Translations under genes and position numbers: made by a program | Part shown: positions 51,900 through 61,134 of the stretch, one piece after another | How positions within the stretch are numbered: position 1 is the stretch's first letter | Layout of the letters: each line of letters begins with the position of its first letter | Assembly: GCF_014649495.1 (NCBI RefSeq) | Contig: NZ_BMTD01000012.1 | Coordinates: forward strand, 245,093-309,092 | Source of the DNA: Streptomyces filipinensis | Lineage (GTDB): Bacteria; Actinomycetota; Actinomycetes; Streptomycetales; Streptomycetaceae | DNA: 64,000 nt | Direction of reading: 5' to 3' | Notes under the pieces: generated by a model | The model's input: the letters and a program-made list of their open reading frames with translations, nothing else | What the model was told of the DNA's origin: nothing | The model's database searches: none

Positions 51900-52510
51900 T
51901 CACCGTAGTGGTGTCGCGGCCGGGGCGGGCCCGCGGAGCCGTACCCGGGGCACGCACACCTCGGTCCCGCGCGTCGCCCACGGCTGGTCCCGGGCGACGG
52001 TCACCCGCAGCGCCAGCCAGGTCTCGCCGCCGTCGCGTGGCACCGCGAAGGGCAGCGGTACGGCGGCCGTCTCGCCCGGCCGCAGATCGGGCAACCGGGC
52101 GGGGCCGGTCAGCGTACGGCCGTCGGCGAGGGTCAGCTCCCAGGTGCCGGTCAGCCAGCCCAGGCCCCGAAGGTGCTGGTGGTTGGCGACGACGACGCCC
52201 TCGTGCCGGTAGCACCGGATGCGCACCGGCGGTGCGCTCGCCCGGTGCTCGTACAGCGTGCCCGGAGCCGGAGGCGGCTCGGGCCGGACCACCCCGGCCG
52301 GGACGACCGGGCCGTCGGGCACCGCCCCGCCGAAGTCGCCCTCGTACGCCCCGTGCCGGCAGGGCCCGGCGAGACCGTCGCCGTGGAGTCCGGCGCCCGC
52401 GCGTCCGGCCGGTCTTCCCTCGCTCACGCGCTGCAGGATTCCCTGCCCCCGGAACTCCCGGATGAAGCCGCCCTGAAGGCTTGGCGTGGACTCGATGGCC
52501 GCCCCGTGGT
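51900..52510 (-). pseudogene. Fragment of a GH2 beta-galactosidase
   Basis: The frame ending at 51900 contains a piece similar to the middle of LacZ-type beta-galactosidases: IESTPSLQGGFIREF (normally GLQGGFIWEFWD), GAYEGDFGGAVPDG (normally AYGGDFGD), LYEHRASAPPVRI and LRGLGWLTGTWELTLADG. Sequence upstream of about 52510 loses similarity, the first catalytic region is missing and the large C-terminal beta-sandwich is absent. Key tryptophans are changed to Arg. It is a degraded, doubly truncated gene. The stretch 52511-52740 has no recognisable gene. Confidence 0.65.
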
Positions 52511-52772
52511 GCATGCCGGAGGGCACCGGGTTCCCGGGATCAGGGCGCGGGTGCCCGTCCGCTGCCGTCGCGGACCACCCCGTCCCGCCCGCCGCCCATC
52601 GCCCACGGCCGGAGCCGGCCCCCGCGCCCGCTGCAGCGCCCCGGTCCTGGGACCGGTGGTGCCGGAAGGCGGCCTTCCCGGCGTTCGCCGGAGATCCGTT
52701 CATCGGCCGTCCCCGGTCGTGGGGTGACCGTACGGGGTCAGGACAGGACGGTACGGGCGGGCTCCGCCGGGC

Positions 52773-53969
52773 TCAGCCCGGGAAGGGCCCCTGTGGATAC
52801 GCCGTGCCCGTCGGCCCCGCCGGTGCCCTGCGGCGGGCCGACCGCGCGAGGAGGACACCGACGACCAGGAGACCCAGCCCCAGACCGGCGGCGACCAGGC
52901 CCGTCATCCACAGCCCCTGCTCCAGCGGGGCGTGCTTGGTCTTCGCGGTGCCGTCCGGCGTCGCGAGGTGCTCCTTGCCCTGGTAGCTCACCGGCGCCGT
53001 CCTGTCCTTGGGGGGCGAGGCGGCGGCCTTGACCGCCGCGGCGGCGTCGATCCGTCCGTAGCCGAGCAGGGCGCTGCCACCGCTCGCGGGACGATGTGCG
53101 GTGGCGATCAGGATGTCGTTCACCTGCGCCGGGGTCAGTTCCCGGTTCTTCCCGTACAGGAGCGCCACCACGCCGGCGGCCAGCGCGCATGCCGGTGAGG
53201 TGCCGTTGACCGTCCGGTAGCCGCCGGTGTTCCTCGCGCTGACGATGCCGACACCGGGCGCGGCGATGTCGTTGTAGGTGTGCACGGTGGAGAAGTCGGC
53301 GCGCGCGCCGCTCCGTTGGGTGGCGGCCACCGCGATCACGCCCGGGTAGCCGGCCGGGTAGGAGTTGTCGTTGCCCTTGTCGCCCGAGTTGCCGGCCGAC
53401 GCGAGCAGGGTCACGCCCTTGCGGACGGCGTACGCGACGGCCTCGGTCTCCTCCTCGTCGTAGGTGCTGAAGCCGTCCGCGCTGCCGAAGGACATGGAGA
53501 TCACGTCGGCGCCGTGGTCGGCCGCGTAGCGGATCCCCTGGGCGGCCGGGCTCCTGCCCCCCTTGCGCAGCTCTTCCAGGTCCTTCTCGTCGATGTGCTC
53601 GTCGTCCTTGTCCGAGGTGACGCGCACGGACAGGATCCTGGCCCCGGGGGCCACCTTGAGGACGTCCGAGGCCATGGAGGTGCCGTGCCGGCCCCAGTCC
53701 GGGTTCCCGGGCCGCAGCCCGTCCCGGCGGTAGTCGGGGCCGGTCGTCACCCTGCCCTTCAGGGCCGGGTGGTCGGCCGCCACACCGCTGTCGAGGACCG
53801 CGACCGTGACTCCTCGGCCCTGGCTCTGCCGCTGCGCCGCGGACAGGCCGAGCGCGCGCCCTTCCCAGCCGACCGGCGTGGCCGCGTGCGCGGGGGCGGC
53901 GGCCAGGGTGGACAGCAGTCCGGTGAGGGCGACCGCGGTGCAGGTGGCGCGTATCTTGTTGAGCTTCAC
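52773..53969 (-). CDS. Mycosin-like S8 serine protease, membrane anchored
   Basis: 398 residues from GTG 53969. After a signal peptide (ending near APAHAATP) comes a subtilase domain with the full triad: D60 in VAVLDSGVA, H95 in WGRHGTSMA and S258 in NGTSPACA. The C-terminal helix (LWMTGLVAAGLGLGLLVVGV) with a short basic, Pro-rich tail anchors it outside the membrane, as in mycosins of type VII secretion. No other type VII genes are in the window. It is preceded, eight bases away, by a Pro-rich membrane protein gene. Confidence 0.9.
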   Translation of the reverse strand: MKLNKIRATCTAVALTGLLSTLAAAPAHAATPVGWEGRALGLSAAQRQSQGRGVTVAVLDSGVAADHPALKGRVTTGPDYRRDGLRPGNPDWGRHGTSMASDVLKVAPGARILSVRVTSDKDDEHIDEKDLEELRKGGRSPAAQGIRYAADHGADVISMSFGSADGFSTYDEEETEAVAYAVRKGVTLLASAGNSGDKGNDNSYPAGYPGVIAVAATQRSGARADFSTVHTYNDIAAPGVGIVSARNTGGYRTVNGTSPACALAAGVVALLYGKNRELTPAQVNDILIATAHRPASGGSALLGYGRIDAAAAVKAAASPPKDRTAPVSYQGKEHLATPDGTAKTKHAPLEQGLWMTGLVAAGLGLGLLVVGVLLARSARRRAPAGPTGTAYPQGPFPG

Positions 53970-53977
53970 TGCGGGTC

Positions 53978-54982
53978 TCACCTTGCCAGGTTCAGGATGT
54001 GGGTGTGGAACGTCTCGCTGAGGGCCTTGGCGGCGTCCATCCAGGGCTGCCTGTCCGCGTCGTTCCCCTCGAAGTTCCTGGGCAGGGTGGACGAGGCGCG
54101 GCCGTCGACGGCGCCTGTGGTGACGGCGACGGCGTAGGGGAAGTCGTCTCCCAGGCCGGTGCCGCCCATGCCGTTGCGCCGGCTCTCCTGCCACTTCGCC
54201 GCGAGCGTCCCCGGGACCCGCAGCGGAACCACCGCGGCGTCGGGGATGTCCTCCGACTGCTGGCCGTCGAGGTACTCGCCCATCTGCTGTGCGGCGGTGC
54301 CGCCCTTCGGCAGCACGATGACGGCGACGGTGGCGACCGTCTCCCCGCTGAGGTCGACGTACGTGGCGCGCAGGACGGCCTTGCAGCCGAGCCGCCGGGC
54401 CGTCTTGCCGGTCTCTCCGCTCAGGCCCGCGGCGCACGAGGTGTCCTCGGAGACACCCATCCGGTTCCACTGCGCGGCCTTCTTGTCGGAGGCCTGGTAG
54501 GTGGAGTCGGGCGGTTGGCCGATGGTCGCCGGGAAGAGGTGGTCGACGGTCTCGTCGCGCCACAGCACCGGTCCGTAGGCACCCGAATTGGGCACCGACT
54601 GGCGGCTGTTGCTGTACGCGTGGGCCGCCAGCGCCCCGCCGCCGAGCAGGCCGAGCAGCCCGGACACGCCGAGCAGGACGCCCAGGACCTTCCGGGCGCC
54701 GCCTCCCGCGCCCGAGGGGGGTGCCGGCGGGGCGGGCACGGCGGTCGGCGCCGGGGGGTAGGCGCCGTACGGGGCGGGCGCGGGGGCCTGAGGCGGGGAG
54801 TAGGCGCCGTACGGAGAGGGCGCGGGGTGGGCCAAAGGGGCTGCCGGGACGGCCGGGGGTGCCGTCGGCATGGGCGGCGGCACGGGGGCCGGGCTCTGCC
54901 ACTGCGGTTGCGGCTGCCAACCGCTCTGCGGGGGCGGCTGCCCGTACGGATGGCCGCTTCCCGGCGGCGGGGGGTAAGACAT
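53978..54982 (-). CDS. Proline-rich single-pass membrane protein
   Basis: 334 residues from ATG 54982 (GGGAAACC just upstream). The first 95 residues are almost all Pro, Ala, Gly, Tyr and Gln (YGAYSPPQAPAPAPYGAYPP), then one membrane helix (VLGVLLGVSGLLGLLGGGAL) and an outer domain with two cysteines. This layout is common in actinobacterial envelope proteins of unknown role. It likely forms an operon with the mycosin-like protease and could be its substrate or partner. Confidence 0.8.
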   Translation of the reverse strand: MSYPPPPGSGHPYGQPPPQSGWQPQPQWQSPAPVPPPMPTAPPAVPAAPLAHPAPSPYGAYSPPQAPAPAPYGAYPPAPTAVPAPPAPPSGAGGGARKVLGVLLGVSGLLGLLGGGALAAHAYSNSRQSVPNSGAYGPVLWRDETVDHLFPATIGQPPDSTYQASDKKAAQWNRMGVSEDTSCAAGLSGETGKTARRLGCKAVLRATYVDLSGETVATVAVIVLPKGGTAAQQMGEYLDGQQSEDIPDAAVVPLRVPGTLAAKWQESRRNGMGGTGLGDDFPYAVAVTTGAVDGRASSTLPRNFEGNDADRQPWMDAAKALSETFHTHILNLAR

Positions 54983-55310
54983 GGGGTTTCCCTCTCACAG
55001 GTCAATCTGCGAGGGAGCACGACAACCGGTCCGGATCATGTGACAGAGCCCACACCTCAGGTGTCCTGCACACCGGATGCGGCGAGGCACAACTTCAGCC
55101 ACTCGCGCACCTCTTCGGCGCCCCCGCGAATCTCCCGACAGCTTATGACCTTCGCAGACGCAAGGCGTGATCCGCTCGTGGAGTTCAGATAACGATCTCA
55201 TCGGACATGCCTGGTCAGGCGGGTCCGTCCGCCGGCGTGGCCGGACCGGCGACGGGAGTCTTCACGGGGTGAACTCACGGACACCCAGCGGACTTTCCTT
55301 GTTTCAAGCC
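54983..55310. other. Intergenic region without recognisable gene
   Basis: This 328-base stretch separates the leftward Pro-rich protein gene from the rightward GH16 promoter. Short ORFs in it have atypical Cys/Arg-rich translations and no RBS. It must hold the promoter of the leftward pair, but no convincing -10/-35 pair stands out. Confidence 0.5.
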
Positions 55311-55363
55311 TTGACGGTCATAGGGGCGGGGAGGACATTGGCGGCATCGTGAGAGCGCTCTCA
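55311..55363 (+). promoter_or_regulatory. GH16 promoter with LacI-type palindromic operator
   Basis: TTGACG (55311-55316) and GACATT (55334-55339) with 17 bases between give a plausible promoter. TGAGAGCGCTCTCA (55350-55363) is a perfect 14-base palindrome at the expected start of transcription. It closely resembles the CebR-type operator TGGGAGCGCTCCCA, so a LacI-family glucan repressor probably blocks this promoter. Confidence 0.7.
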
Positions 55364-55406
55364 GAACCTGTTCTTCCCCGACACCCCACACCCGGAAGGC
55401 CTCCCC

Positions 55407-56807
55407 ATGAGCGATACCTCCGGCATGACCAGACCCCGCCCGCTGCGGCGCGCGCTCGTCGCCGTCGTCGCCACACTCGGCCTGGCCGCGGCCGTCGCCA
55501 CGGCCGCCACCGCCCCCGCGAACGCCACCGCCCCCGCCCCGCCCTCGGACTGGAACCAGGTCTTCCTCGACGACTTCGACGGCGCGGCCGGCTCCGCCGT
55601 GGACACCGCCGACTGGCAGTACGACACCGGGACCTCGTACCCGGGCGGGGCCGCGAACTGGGGCACCGGCGAGGTCGAGACGATGACCTCGAACACGAAC
55701 AACGTGGCACTGGACGGCAACGGCAACCTGCTGATCACTCCGCGCCGCGACGCCTCCGGCAACTGGACCTCCGGCCGGATCGAGACCACGCGCACCGACT
55801 TCCAGCCCCCGGCCGGCGGGAAGCTGCGCGTGCAGGCACGGATCCGGATGCCCGACGTGACCGGTGACGCGGCGGCGGGCTACTGGCCCGCGTTCTGGAT
55901 GCTGGGCGCGCCCTACCGGGGCAACTACCAGAACTGGCCGAGCGTCGGCGAGCTGGACGTCATGGAGAACGTCCAGGGTCTGAACAAGACGTGGGCCACC
56001 CTGCACTGCGGCACCAACCCCGGCGGCCCGTGCAACGAGACGACGGGCCTCGGCAACTCGACCGCGTGTCCGGGCACCACCTGCCAGTCGGGCTTCCACA
56101 CGTACACCATGGAGTGGGACCGCTCGGTGAGCCCGGAGGCCATCCGCTTCTCCGTCGACGGCATGACCTACCAGACGGTGACGGCGAACCAGATGGACGC
56201 GACGACCTGGGCCGACGCCACGAACCACGGCTTCTTCGTCATCCTGGACGTGGCGATGGGCGGCGGCTTCCCGGGGGCGTTCGGCGGCGGCCCGACCAGT
56301 GCCACGGAGCCCGGCCACCCGATGGCCGTCGACTATGTGCAGGTCCTTCGGTCCTCGGGCGGCGGGGGCGGCACCACTCCCCCGCCGTCCGGCGGCCGCG
56401 ACGCCTACGGCGCCATCCAGGCCGAGTCCTGCGACAGCCAGTCCGGCATCACCTCCGAGAACACCGCCGACACCGGTGGCGGCCAGGACATCGGCTACGT
56501 CGCGAACGGCGACTGGGCGCTGTACAAGGGCGTCGGCTTCGGCTCCACACCCGCCACCCAGTTCTACGCGCGGGTGGCGAGCGGGGCCGCGTCCGGGGTG
56601 AGCGGGCTGGTGGAGGTGCGGCTGGACAGCCGGAGCAATCCACCCATCGGCAGCTTCGCCGTCGGCAACACCGGGGGCTGGCAGTCGTGGCGGACGGTAC
56701 CGGCCAACATCAGCTCGGTCACCGGCACCCACGACGTCTACCTCACGTTCACCAGCGGTCAGCCGGCCGACTTCGTGAACGTGAACTGGTTCGACTTCGG
56801 CCACTGA
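55407..56807 (+). CDS. Secreted GH16 beta-glucanase (laminarinase type) with CBM6
   Basis: 466 residues from ATG 55407 (GGAAGG upstream). A signal peptide (RRALVAVVATLGLAAAVATA) leads into a GH16 domain of about 260 residues. The catalytic motif is E182-L-D184-V-M-E187 in GELDVMENVQG, the beta-bulge form seen in laminarinases. After a Gly/Pro linker a CBM6 module follows from about residue 335 (AIQAESCDSQSGITSEN). It would degrade beta-1,3-glucan outside the cell. Confidence 0.93.
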   Translation: MSDTSGMTRPRPLRRALVAVVATLGLAAAVATAATAPANATAPAPPSDWNQVFLDDFDGAAGSAVDTADWQYDTGTSYPGGAANWGTGEVETMTSNTNNVALDGNGNLLITPRRDASGNWTSGRIETTRTDFQPPAGGKLRVQARIRMPDVTGDAAAGYWPAFWMLGAPYRGNYQNWPSVGELDVMENVQGLNKTWATLHCGTNPGGPCNETTGLGNSTACPGTTCQSGFHTYTMEWDRSVSPEAIRFSVDGMTYQTVTANQMDATTWADATNHGFFVILDVAMGGGFPGAFGGGPTSATEPGHPMAVDYVQVLRSSGGGGGTTPPPSGGRDAYGAIQAESCDSQSGITSENTADTGGGQDIGYVANGDWALYKGVGFGSTPATQFYARVASGAASGVSGLVEVRLDSRSNPPIGSFAVGNTGGWQSWRTVPANISSVTGTHDVYLTFTSGQPADFVNVNWFDFGH

Positions 56808-56844
56808 CCGGGCACCGGGCCCTGGCCGGCGGCTTCCTGACGGC

Positions 56845-57735
56845 TCAGCGCAGCTCCGCCCGGAAGGCCACCGGTGTCTGCCCGGTGTGCAGATGGAAGA
56901 ACTTGGTGAAGTTCGCCGCGTCGGGGAAGCCCACGGCCGCCCCGACGCGGCCGATCGGCATGTCGGTGTGGGCGAGGAGGCGTTTGGCCTCCAGGACGAC
57001 GCGTTTGTCGATGAACCCCTTGGGGGTCTCGCCGGTGGCGGCGCGGACGGCGCGGACGAGGGTGCGGCGGGAGTAGCCGAGGGCGTCGGCGTAGGCGCTG
57101 ACGCTGTGGTTGGTGGCGAAGCCGTGCTCGACGGCGTCCCGGAAGAGGGTGAAGGTGCTGTCCGTCTGCTGCCGTGAGGCCTGCGCCGAGCTGGCCGCGA
57201 GGTGCGCGAGGCGCAGCAGGCACGCGGTGAGGCCGTGCCGGAGGACGGCGGTGTGCAGGCTGAGCGGGAGCGTGGCGGTGTCCTCGTACTCGCGGCGCAG
57301 CTGGTCGAGGGCGGCGTGGAGTGCCGTGAGCTGGGCGGGGGCGGGGTGCAGCAGGGGCGGGAGGTCGTAGCGGTACAGGCCGGTGGCCTCGACGGTGGCC
57401 CGCGGCAGAAAGCCGGGCTGCATGGTCAGGACGGTTCCGCGGTACACGGTCTCGCGGGAGAACCGGTGGACCTGTCCGGGGCGGATCCAGAGCAGGTCTC
57501 CGGCGCCGGCCTCGTACTCGGCGAAGTCGATCATGTGCCGTACGGGGCCGCCGGTGAACAGCATGACGACGTGGAAGTCGATGCGGTGGACGCGGTGCAG
57601 GGGGGCGTCGGCGTGCCAGGTGTGGTCGGTGCCCATGGGACCGATCTGCATGCCGACGCCGCCGACGGCCAGTTCGGTCGGGAAGGGGAAGGTTCTGATG
57701 CCGTCGCCGTCGGCCTGAGGGGTTCCGCCTGCCAT
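56845..57735 (-). CDS. AraC-family transcriptional regulator
   Basis: 296 residues from ATG 57735. An N-terminal cupin-like AraC_binding domain (HRIDFHVVMLFTGGPVRHMI) is followed by two C-terminal HTH motifs (VSAYADALGYSRRTLVRAVR; IGRVGAAVGFPDAANFTKFF). It converges with the GH16 gene and diverges from tkt, so it may regulate either. The upstream region it shares with tkt contains an AT-rich palindrome. Confidence 0.9.
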   Translation of the reverse strand: MAGGTPQADGDGIRTFPFPTELAVGGVGMQIGPMGTDHTWHADAPLHRVHRIDFHVVMLFTGGPVRHMIDFAEYEAGAGDLLWIRPGQVHRFSRETVYRGTVLTMQPGFLPRATVEATGLYRYDLPPLLHPAPAQLTALHAALDQLRREYEDTATLPLSLHTAVLRHGLTACLLRLAHLAASSAQASRQQTDSTFTLFRDAVEHGFATNHSVSAYADALGYSRRTLVRAVRAATGETPKGFIDKRVVLEAKRLLAHTDMPIGRVGAAVGFPDAANFTKFFHLHTGQTPVAFRAELR

Positions 57736-57813
57736 GTCCTTTTCGTGCCGTCCCTGTCGTGCGGTCGCTGTCCCAGATTCACCACAGGCTGACACACCCC
57801 GACCTTTCTTCGA

Positions 57814-57828
57814 AAAAGTCAGACTTTT
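57814..57828. promoter_or_regulatory. AT-rich palindrome upstream of the tkt operon
   Basis: AAAAGT-CAG-ACTTTT is a perfect inverted repeat inside an unusually AT-rich stretch (57806-57838). It lies 54 bases before the tkt ATG and 79 bases before the divergent AraC start. It probably is an operator for one or both transcripts. Confidence 0.5.
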
Positions 57829-57881
57829 AAGTTTGAACGCGTCAGGCCAGCCATCCCGCACCGAACGAGGACTTCTTGAAG

Positions 57882-59957
57882 ATGACCACGCAGACTTCCG
57901 ATGGCTTCGAGTGGACCGACCTCGACCGCCGTGCCGTGGACACCGCCCGTCTGCTGGCGGCCGACGCGGTGCAGAAGGTGGGCAACGGCCACCCGGGCAC
58001 CGCGATGAGCCTGGCCCCTGCCGCGTACACGATCTTTCAGAAGGTGATGCGTCACGATCCCGCCGATCCCGAGTGGACCGGCCGGGACCGTTTCGTCCTC
58101 TCCCCCGGCCACACCTCGCTGACCCTGTACACGCAGCTGTTCCTGTCGGGCTACGAGCTGGAGCTGGACGATCTGAAGGCGTTCCGGACCCATGGGTCGC
58201 GGACGCCGGGACACCCCGAGTACGGGCACACCGCCGGCGTCGAGACCACCACCGGCCCGCTCGGCCAGGGTGTCGCCAACGCGGTCGGCATGGCGATGGC
58301 GGCCCGCTACGAGCGCGGTCTGTTCGACCCGGACGCGCCACGGGGCGAGTCCCCCTTCGACCACACCGTCTGGGCGATCGTCTCCGACGGCGACCTGGAG
58401 GAGGGTGTCTCCGCCGAGGCCTCCTCGCTGGCCGGCCACCAGAAGCTCGGCAACCTGGTCTTCCTCTACGACGACAACCACATCTCCATCGAGGGCGACA
58501 CCGCCACCGCCTTCTCGGAGGACGTGCTGAAGCGGTACGAGGCCTACGGCTGGCACACCCGGCGCGTCGAGCCCACCGCCGACGGCGACGTCGACGTGCC
58601 CGCCCTGTACGCGGCGCTCAAGTCCGCGCGGGCCGAGACCGAGCGGCCCTCGATCATCGCGATGCGCACGATCATCGCCTGGCCCGCCCCGAACGCACAG
58701 AACACCGAGGCCTCCCACGGCTCCGCGCTCGGCGCGGACGAGATCGCCGCCACCAAGCGCGTCCTCGGTTTCGACCCGGAGCAGAGCTTCCAGGTCGAGG
58801 ACGCGGTGCTCAAGCACACCCGCCGGGCCCTGGACCGGGGTGCCGAGGCGCACGCGGCCTGGGACAAGCGGATCACCGAGTGGCGGGCCGCCCAGCCGGA
58901 GCGGGCCGGCCTGTTCGACCGCGTCAGCAAGGGCGAGCTGCCCGAGGGCTGGCGGGACGCGCTGCCGGTGTTCGAGGAGGGCCGGTCCGTCGCCACCCGT
59001 GCCGCCTCCGGCAAGGTGCTGCAGGCGCTCGGCCCGGTGCTGCCCGAGCTGTGGGGCGGCTCCGCCGACCTGGCCGGTTCGAACAACACGACCATCGACA
59101 AGGACAGCTCCTTCCTGCCGCAGGGCAACCCGCTGCCCGAGGCCGACCCGTACGGCCGTACCGTGCACTTCGGGATCCGCGAGTTCTCCATGGCCGCGGA
59201 GATGAACGGCATCGCCCTGCACGGCAACACCCGGATCTACGGCGGCACCTTCCTGGTCTTCTCCGACTACATGCGCAACGCCGTGCGGATGTCGGCGCTG
59301 ATGCAGCTGCCGGTGACGTACGTGTGGACGCACGACTCCATCGGCCTCGGCGAGGACGGCCCGACCCACCAGCCCGTCGAACACCTGGCCTCGCTGCGCG
59401 CGATCCCGGGCCTGAACGTCGTCCGCCCGGCCGACGCCAACGAGACCGCGGTGGCCTGGGCCGAGATCCTGAAGAGGCACGCCACGAACCCCGCCCCGCA
59501 CGGGCTCGCGCTCACCCGCCAGGGCGTGCCGGTGTACGCGCCGAACGAGGACGCGGCCAAGGGCGGGTACGTGCTGCGCGAGTCCTCGACGGCGGTTCCG
59601 GAGGTGGTCATCATCGCGACGGGCTCCGAGGTGCAGCTCGCCGTGGCCGCGCGCGAGCTGCTGGAGGCCGAGGGCACCGGGACCCGGGTGGTGTCGATGC
59701 CGTCCGTGGAGTGGTTCGAGGAGCAGCCGCGCGCGTACCGCGAGCGGGTGCTGCCCCCGGCCGTGAAGGCCCGGGTCGCCGTGGAGGCCGGGATCGGTCT
59801 GACCTGGTACCGGTACGTGGGCGATGCGGGCCGCATCGTCTCCCTCGAACACTTCGGCGCCTCAGCGGACGCCGGCACCCTGTTCGCCGAGTTCGGCTTC
59901 ACCCCTGAGAACGTCGCCGCGGCGGCCCGCGCGTCGCTCGCCGACGCGCGCGCCTGA
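57882..59957 (+). CDS. tkt: Transketolase
   Basis: 691 residues from ATG 57882; a TTG two codons upstream (57876) is better spaced from the RBS (GAGG, 57867-57870) and may be the true start. The TPP enzyme layout is complete: KVGNGHPGTAMSLAP, TGPLGQGVANAVGMA, the TPP motif IVSDGDLEEGVS, the pyrimidine-domain FGIREFSMAAEMNGIAL, and THDSIGLGEDGPTHQ. It moves two-carbon units in the pentose phosphate pathway. First gene of the operon. Confidence 0.95.
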   Translation: MTTQTSDGFEWTDLDRRAVDTARLLAADAVQKVGNGHPGTAMSLAPAAYTIFQKVMRHDPADPEWTGRDRFVLSPGHTSLTLYTQLFLSGYELELDDLKAFRTHGSRTPGHPEYGHTAGVETTTGPLGQGVANAVGMAMAARYERGLFDPDAPRGESPFDHTVWAIVSDGDLEEGVSAEASSLAGHQKLGNLVFLYDDNHISIEGDTATAFSEDVLKRYEAYGWHTRRVEPTADGDVDVPALYAALKSARAETERPSIIAMRTIIAWPAPNAQNTEASHGSALGADEIAATKRVLGFDPEQSFQVEDAVLKHTRRALDRGAEAHAAWDKRITEWRAAQPERAGLFDRVSKGELPEGWRDALPVFEEGRSVATRAASGKVLQALGPVLPELWGGSADLAGSNNTTIDKDSSFLPQGNPLPEADPYGRTVHFGIREFSMAAEMNGIALHGNTRIYGGTFLVFSDYMRNAVRMSALMQLPVTYVWTHDSIGLGEDGPTHQPVEHLASLRAIPGLNVVRPADANETAVAWAEILKRHATNPAPHGLALTRQGVPVYAPNEDAAKGGYVLRESSTAVPEVVIIATGSEVQLAVAARELLEAEGTGTRVVSMPSVEWFEEQPRAYRERVLPPAVKARVAVEAGIGLTWYRYVGDAGRIVSLEHFGASADAGTLFAEFGFTPENVAAAARASLADARA

Positions 59958-59988
59958 CACCGGCGCCCGACACCTTCCCGAAAGAAAG

Positions 59989-61134
59989 ATGATCACTGTG
60001 ACCGAAGCAATCGCGACCCCGGGAGCCCTCAAGCGTCTCGCCGACGAGGGCGTGTCGATCTGGCTCGACGACCTGTCGCGCAAGCGGATCACGTCGGGCG
60101 GCCTCGCCGAGCTGGTGGCGAGCGGCGCCGCCGTCGGTGTCACCACCAACCCGTCGATCTTCCAGGCCGCCATCGGCTCCGGCGAGGGCTACGAGGAGCA
60201 GCTCGGCGACCTCGCCGTACGGGGTGTCACGGTGGACGAGGCGGTGCGGATGATGACGACGGCCGACGTGCGCGACGCCGCCGACATCCTGCGGGAGGTG
60301 TACGACACCTCCGGTGGCCGGGACGGCCGGGTCTCCATCGAGGTCGACCCGCGCCTGGCCCACCGCACCGAGGCCACCGTCGCCGAGGCCAAGCAGCTGG
60401 CCTGGCTGGTCGACCGGCCCAACGTGATGATCAAGATCCCGGCGACCGAGGCGGGCCTGCCGGCGATCACCGAGGTCATCGGGCTCGGTATCAGCGTCAA
60501 CGTCACGCTGATCTTCTCCCTGGAGCGCTACCGCGAGGTCATGGCCGCCTACCTGGCCGGTCTGGAGAAGGCCCGCGAGCGTGGCATCGACCTGTCCACC
60601 ATCCACTCGGTGGCGTCCTTCTTCGTCTCCCGTGTGGACTCCGAGATCGACAAGCGGCTGACCGCCCTCGGCACCGACGGGGCCCTCGCCCTCAAGGGCC
60701 GCGCGGCGCTCGCCAACGCCCGGCTCGCCTACGCGGCCTACGAGGAGGTCTTCGCCTCCGCGCGCTGGCTGGCGCTGGCCGGGGACAGGGCGAACAAGCA
60801 GCGCCCGCTGTGGGCCTCCACGGGTGTGAAGGACCCCGCCTACAAGGACACCCTGTACGTGGACGAGCTGGTCGCCCCGGGCACCGTCAACACCATGCCG
60901 GAGGCCACCCTGAACGCCGTCGCCGACCACGGCGAGATCACCGGCGACACGGTGACCGGCGGCTACGCCCAGGCGCACGCCGACCTGGCGGGCATCGAGC
61001 GGCTCGGCATCTCCTACGACGAGGTCGTCCAGCAGCTGGAGGACGAGGGCGTCGCCAAGTTCGAGGCCGCCTGGCAGGAGCTGCTGGACGCCGTAGCGAC
61101 GTCCCTGAAGAGCAAGGGAGTTGACGCCCGATGA
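59989..61134 (+). CDS. tal: Transaldolase
   Basis: 381 residues from ATG 59989; GTG 59998 is an alternative with slightly better RBS spacing. The actinobacterial transaldolase pattern is clear: SIWLDDLSRKRITSGGL, GVTTNPSIFQAAI and the Schiff-base lysine in NVMIKIPATEAGL. It transfers dihydroxyacetone units between sugar phosphates. The gap to tkt is 31 bases; the TGA overlaps the zwf ATG. Confidence 0.95.
   Translation: MITVTEAIATPGALKRLADEGVSIWLDDLSRKRITSGGLAELVASGAAVGVTTNPSIFQAAIGSGEGYEEQLGDLAVRGVTVDEAVRMMTTADVRDAADILREVYDTSGGRDGRVSIEVDPRLAHRTEATVAEAKQLAWLVDRPNVMIKIPATEAGLPAITEVIGLGISVNVTLIFSLERYREVMAAYLAGLEKARERGIDLSTIHSVASFFVSRVDSEIDKRLTALGTDGALALKGRAALANARLAYAAYEEVFASARWLALAGDRANKQRPLWASTGVKDPAYKDTLYVDELVAPGTVNTMPEATLNAVADHGEITGDTVTGGYAQAHADLAGIERLGISYDEVVQQLEDEGVAKFEAAWQELLDAVATSLKSKGVDAR

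Noticed and set aside
42426..57000. Absence of a ram (SapB) cluster, which I recall lying between homologous loci in S. coelicolor
   Set aside because: The comparison rests on memory of locus numbers and the cluster may be elsewhere in this genome, so no claim is made.
57819..59852. Long leftward ORF opposite tkt
   Set aside because: It mirrors the third-position GC pattern of tkt and has no recognisable domain or RBS.
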